17,500 nucleotides of DNA from Rhizorhapis sp. SPR117. Its GTDB lineage: Bacteria; Pseudomonadota; Alphaproteobacteria; Sphingomonadales; Sphingomonadaceae. The translations under genes and the position numbers were made by a program. Shown here piece by piece: positions 14,648-17,500 of the stretch (positions within the stretch are counted from its first letter, which is position 1; every line of letters begins with the position of its first letter). The stretch covers positions 1 to 17,500 of the forward strand of contig NZ_JAKKIE010000052.1 of NCBI RefSeq assembly GCF_021742065.1, in the 5' to 3' direction. Below the pieces are notes generated by a model. It was not told the origin of the DNA. It saw only the letters and a list, made by a program, of their open reading frames with translations, and did no database searches.

Positions 14648-16213
14648 ATGTTTGCCGCTTTTCGGAATTGGAGATTCGGGGCTTTTCTGTTGCTGATGTC
14701 CGTAGCGGCCCCCGCAACCGCGCAGAGTGTCATCACTTCACCGCATCCGGATTCCACGTCAGTTACCATATACCGTGATCCCGATCGGGGTGACGGCGGT
14801 ATCAACCTGAATTGGTTGAACGGCTTTGCGCTTATTACCGAACACCGGCGAATCAGCCTTCCCGTGGGGGAATCGGTGATTCGCTTTGAAGGCGTGGCCA
14901 ATGGCATGATCGCGGTCAGCGCGGTGGTCACTGGCCTGCCCGGCGGCGTTGTACAAAAAAACAGGGATGCGGCGCTATTATCGCCTGCTGCCTTGCTCGA
15001 TGGAACATTGGGTAATCGCGTCCATATCCGCCGCACCAATCCGGCCACTGGCAAGGTCACGGAAGAAGACGCGGTGATTCGCTCAGGTTCTGACAACGCG
15101 GTGGTTCTGCAAACGGCGCACGGATATGAAGGGCTGCGTTGTTCAGGGCTTCCTGAAACCATAGTGTATGACGCCATACCTGCCGGACTTTCGGCCAAGC
15201 CGACATTGTCGGTCACGACCCGCAGTGAGCAGGCGGTCACGGCGGACGTCACCCTCACCTACCTTGCCACCGGCTTTGACTGGGCAGCGCATTATGTGGC
15301 GCGGGTGAATGACGATGGAAAGACGCTGGACCTGTTCGGTTGGCTGACGGTCGCCAACAGCAACGATATCAGTTTTGCCGATTCACAATTGCTTGCGGTG
15401 GCGGGGCGGGTGAATCGGGAAAGCGATTATGACGCGTTGGTGGAACAAGCTCCTTCCCCACAACTTAATCTGCGCTGCTGGCCGATGGACACGACCAGCA
15501 CCGTGCAAATGCAATATTATGAACGCATGATGGAGGGGGCACTATCACCTCCGCCGATGATGGCGCCTGCCGCCATGGCTATGGCCAAATCCATGGACGA
15601 AGTCACCGTGACGGCCCAGCGCCGGGCGGTGCAGGAGGATTTGGGTGATTTGAAGCTGTATCGCGTACCCATGCGCGTGGACGTCAACGCCAATGGCCAA
15701 AAGCAGGTGGCGCTTCTGGAAAAGCGCAAAGTGCCGTTCGACCATTTATATGGCGCGACGATCTGGCCAGAGAATGTCGATGACGCTGTGCCGCTGCATA
15801 TGTTGATTCGTATGCGGAACCGGGAAAGGGATGGGCTTGGTTTGCCGCTTCCATCAGGTGGAATCGCCCTATTCGAACCGGCAAGGGATGTGCAATTGCT
15901 CGTCGGTGAAGACGACTTGCGCGATCATGCCATTGGCGAAGAGATAGAGGCGGAAATAGGGGGCAGCCCGCAGCTTCATTATCAGGTGCAGACGACCAGC
16001 AGGGATGGAAAGCAGGCACGCTACCGCCTGAACATCAGCAATGCCAATGACCGGGCCGCTGCGGTGGAGATTCGGTTGCAACAGTCGGACGCCTTCCAAT
16101 ATGGCCGGACCAGCGCCAAACTCGGCAAGAAAAATGGTGACCTGCTCTGGAAGGTGACAGTCCCGGCTAATGGATCATCGCAGCTTGATTATGTCCTGAT
16201 CCACAGGGATTGA
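14648..16213 (+). CDS. Exported DUF4139 domain protein (second paralogue) with TonB-box-like motif
   Basis: 521 residues, signal peptide with likely cleavage after ATA near residue 25. It aligns by eye with the upstream paralogue: LSPAALLDGTLGNRV, RTNPATG (129-135), KPTLSVTT (184-191), YLATGFDWAAHYVARVND (205-222), EDLGDLKLYRV (330-340), and a final VPANGSSQLDYV strand. The mid-protein linker (about 265-330) is longer than in the paralogue, rich in Met, Ala and Pro, and contains DEVTVTAQRR (317-326), which is strikingly like the TonB box and following residues of TonB-dependent receptors. Two cysteines, 165 and 277, may pair. Translation likely follows the first gene directly (2-nt gap). It ends 37 nt from the convergent thioesterase gene. 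Function unknown. Confidence 0.83.
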   Translation: MFAAFRNWRFGAFLLLMSVAAPATAQSVITSPHPDSTSVTIYRDPDRGDGGINLNWLNGFALITEHRRISLPVGESVIRFEGVANGMIAVSAVVTGLPGGVVQKNRDAALLSPAALLDGTLGNRVHIRRTNPATGKVTEEDAVIRSGSDNAVVLQTAHGYEGLRCSGLPETIVYDAIPAGLSAKPTLSVTTRSEQAVTADVTLTYLATGFDWAAHYVARVNDDGKTLDLFGWLTVANSNDISFADSQLLAVAGRVNRESDYDALVEQAPSPQLNLRCWPMDTTSTVQMQYYERMMEGALSPPPMMAPAAMAMAKSMDEVTVTAQRRAVQEDLGDLKLYRVPMRVDVNANGQKQVALLEKRKVPFDHLYGATIWPENVDDAVPLHMLIRMRNRERDGLGLPLPSGGIALFEPARDVQLLVGEDDLRDHAIGEEIEAEIGGSPQLHYQVQTTSRDGKQARYRLNISNANDRAAAVEIRLQQSDAFQYGRTSAKLGKKNGDLLWKVTVPANGSSQLDYVLIHRD

Positions 16214-16250
16214 GTGGTTGCTTGACCCGTCAGGCACCTTCCTGTTGCGA

Positions 16251-16661
16251 TCATCCAACAGCGCACGGGTCCGGCAATGTTCTTGGGCGGTGATTTTCGT
16301 CCAGCGCGACAAAGGTGAAGAGACCGCTGGTAACGCGTATTTCTTCTCTTGCCGGACCACGGGTGGCAATGACGTCGAGACGGATTGCCACCGATGTGCG
16401 TCCGCGGCGATCGACCTCGGCATAGACGGAAATGATGTCCTGCAGCAGAACCGGCGCGATGAACTGCATTGCTTCGATGGCGACGGTGGCAACCGGTCCC
16501 AGCGCCTCTCGCGTCGCAAGAATGCCGCCAGCAATATCCATTTGGGCAAGAACCCAGCCACCAAATATGTGCCCATTGGTGTTGATATCGCCGGGGTGGG
16601 GCACCGTGCGCAGGATCGGGTCGCGTCCGGCAGACAGGTTTGTGCTGGCCTTACTCGTCAT
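16251..16661 (-). CDS. yciA: Acyl-CoA thioesterase, YciA-like hotdog protein
   Basis: Cytoplasmic hotdog-fold enzyme of 136 residues that hydrolyses acyl-CoA to free acid and CoA. The signature PGDINTNGHIFGGWVLAQMD (23-42) matches YciA-type thioesterases; Asp25, Asn29/Gly30 and Gly34-Gly35 before the long central helix are the key positions, and Asp42 ends the motif. The chain-length preference cannot be read from sequence. Its start overlaps the end of the small membrane-protein gene by 11 nt, so the two are probably cotranscribed and coupled. It faces the DUF4139 pair convergently. The symbol is by family resemblance. Confidence 0.9.
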   Translation of the reverse strand: MTSKASTNLSAGRDPILRTVPHPGDINTNGHIFGGWVLAQMDIAGGILATREALGPVATVAIEAMQFIAPVLLQDIISVYAEVDRRGRTSVAIRLDVIATRGPAREEIRVTSGLFTFVALDENHRPRTLPDPCAVG

Positions 16662-16968
16662 TGTCTATCCTATCATTTGCCAGGGCATCATTCAGCGGGT
16701 CATAGATATGCTCATCATGGCCCGTACCGCTCGACAGGAACACCAGACCCATCAATGCCGCCGCCAGCAGAACCGTAAAGCCTATTCCCAAAGCTGCCGC
16801 AATCATCATGTGGATCGACGGCACACCGTTCCACCACCAGAGCAATCCCAAGGCTATAATGACGCATAGCAAGGCCACCAACAACATCCAGCGCATGATT
16901 CGCCAATAGCGCCCCCAGGCAAAGGCGGCATATTCCGGGTCATCCAACGCTGATTTTCGTTCATCCAT
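16651..16968 (-). CDS. Small two-helix membrane protein
   Basis: 105 residues with an acidic, soluble N-terminus (MDERKSALDDPEYAAFAWGRYWR), two predicted membrane helices at about 27-46 and 54-78, and an acidic C-terminal tail (DEHIYDPLNDALANDRIDNDE). A longer frame runs back to 17289, but its upstream part overlaps the CBS gene and is not protein-like; the ATG at 16968 has an AAGAAAAGAG ribosome site. It is the first gene of a two-gene unit with the thioesterase and is divergent from the CBS gene, with 67 nt between starts. No known family recognised; similar small membrane proteins are common beside metabolic genes in sphingomonads (recollection, unverified). Confidence 0.75.
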   Translation of the reverse strand: MDERKSALDDPEYAAFAWGRYWRIMRWMLLVALLCVIIALGLLWWWNGVPSIHMMIAAALGIGFTVLLAAALMGLVFLSSGTGHDEHIYDPLNDALANDRIDNDE

Positions 16969-17035
16969 CTCTTTTCTTTGGGGGCGGGGCGTGTGATCAT
17001 CAACCCCGTTACAAAAGAAGAGGAGGGAATCGATC

Positions 17036-17464
17036 ATGACCATAGCGGCAATCCTGCAAAACAAGGGCAGCGATGTGGTGCAGGTGAAGAGCGGCGATTC
17101 CATGCGATCTGCCGTGGCGTTGCTGGCCGAACGCCGAATCGGCTGCTTACCCGTGGTAGATGGCGATGAAGTGGTGGGCATTTTTTCTGAACGCGATGTT
17201 GTGCAGCAGGTTGCGAGCCACGGCGTGGAGATCCTCGACGCACCGGTGTCGCAGGTGATGACCTCACCGGCGCTCACAGTGACGCCCACGATGTCGGTCC
17301 TTACGGCTTTGTCGTTGATGACGCAGCGGCGGCTTCGTCACTTACCCGTCATTGAAACGGGCAAGATGGTCGGGTTCGTGTCGATTGGCGACCTTGTGAA
17401 ATATCGAATCGATCGCATCGAATCAGAAGCAAGCGCACTGCGGGACTATATTCAAAACGTCTGA
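17036..17464 (+). CDS. Two-CBS-domain protein
   Basis: 142 residues, cytoplasmic, made of little else than a CBS pair (Bateman module). The first repeat covers about 10-62 (core SMRSAVALLAERRIGCLPVVDGDEVVGIFSERD) and the second about 70-128 (core SVLTALSLMTQRRLRHLPVIETGKMVGFVSIGDLV). The repeated pattern of a helix, a hydrophobic strand LPVV and GIxSxxD-type turn is diagnostic. Such modules bind adenosine-containing ligands (AMP, ATP, SAM) and usually regulate a partner protein; no partner is encoded beside it. GGAGG is 9 nt before the ATG. The ligand is not predictable from the sequence. Confidence 0.92.
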   Translation: MTIAAILQNKGSDVVQVKSGDSMRSAVALLAERRIGCLPVVDGDEVVGIFSERDVVQQVASHGVEILDAPVSQVMTSPALTVTPTMSVLTALSLMTQRRLRHLPVIETGKMVGFVSIGDLVKYRIDRIESEASALRDYIQNV

Positions 17465-17500
17465 TTGGCTTGGCGTTCAAATGGCAGCGACGATGCGGCG

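Noticed and set aside
16969..17289. Upstream extension of the small membrane protein frame
   Set aside because: It lies antisense to the CBS gene, is Ser/Thr/Arg-rich and not protein-like, and the ATG at 16968 has a ribosome site.
1..17500. CRISPR array, insertion sequence, phage, toxin-antitoxin or other defence cassette, tRNA or rRNA
   Set aside because: I looked on both strands and in every gap and saw no direct-repeat array, transposase, terminal inverted repeats, cloverleaf or related protein motif.

Overview
The window looks like about 17.5 kb of chromosome from a sphingomonad (Alphaproteobacteria, Sphingobium/Sphingomonas-like). The coding DNA is mostly GC-rich. The gene content and protein wording point the same way: a DUF4167 protein, a pyrophosphatase opening MNIDLIP, an alphaproteobacterial QueG, a PfkB-type adenosine kinase, an M61 peptidase and a hisS-prfA-prmC block. 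The genus is inferred; no rRNA or other marker is present.

Layout, left to right. (1) 17-2163, minus strand: a NatA/NatB-type ABC exporter pair with ATPase and permease overlapping by 4 nt. (2) 2202-3254, plus: queG, for the last step of queuosine synthesis, divergent from the exporter. (3) 3255-4395: a low-GC stretch with a good sigma70-like promoter and a secreted protein of unknown function. (4) 4445-4816, minus: a small lipoprotein, divergent from (5) 4930-5925, plus: adenosine kinase with a GTG start. (6) A REP-like palindrome between convergent genes. (7) 6049-8564, minus: M61 peptidase followed by ppa. (8) 8705-11911, plus: hisS, prfA and prmC, tightly overlapping. (9) 12208-13071, plus: DUF4167 protein with a TTG start, its own promoter candidate and long leader, closed by a clear intrinsic terminator. 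(10) 13233-16213, plus: two tandem exported DUF4139 paralogues 2 nt apart. (11) 16251-16968, minus: a two-helix membrane protein overlapping a YciA-like thioesterase. (12) 17036-17464, plus: a two-CBS-domain protein.

How the genes work together. Region 8 is a translation module: PrmC methylates the GGQ glutamine of the release factor encoded just upstream, and HisRS charges tRNA-His, one of the tRNAs whose wobble position QueG helps to modify. Pyrophosphatase removes the PPi made by aminoacylation and similar reactions. The remaining genes are envelope-facing (ABC exporter, lipoprotein, M61 peptidase, DUF4139 pair, small secreted protein).

Most of the window is ordinary core genome. I found no CRISPR array, insertion sequence, phage gene, defence cassette, tRNA or rRNA, and no clearly new multi-gene system. 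The points most worth a second look are: the low-GC, odd-codon C-terminal domain of HisRS, which begins near a domain boundary; the low-GC promoter plus Cys-domain of the secreted protein at 3559-4395; a TonB-box-like motif inside the second DUF4139 protein; and the long leader and TTG start of the DUF4167 gene.
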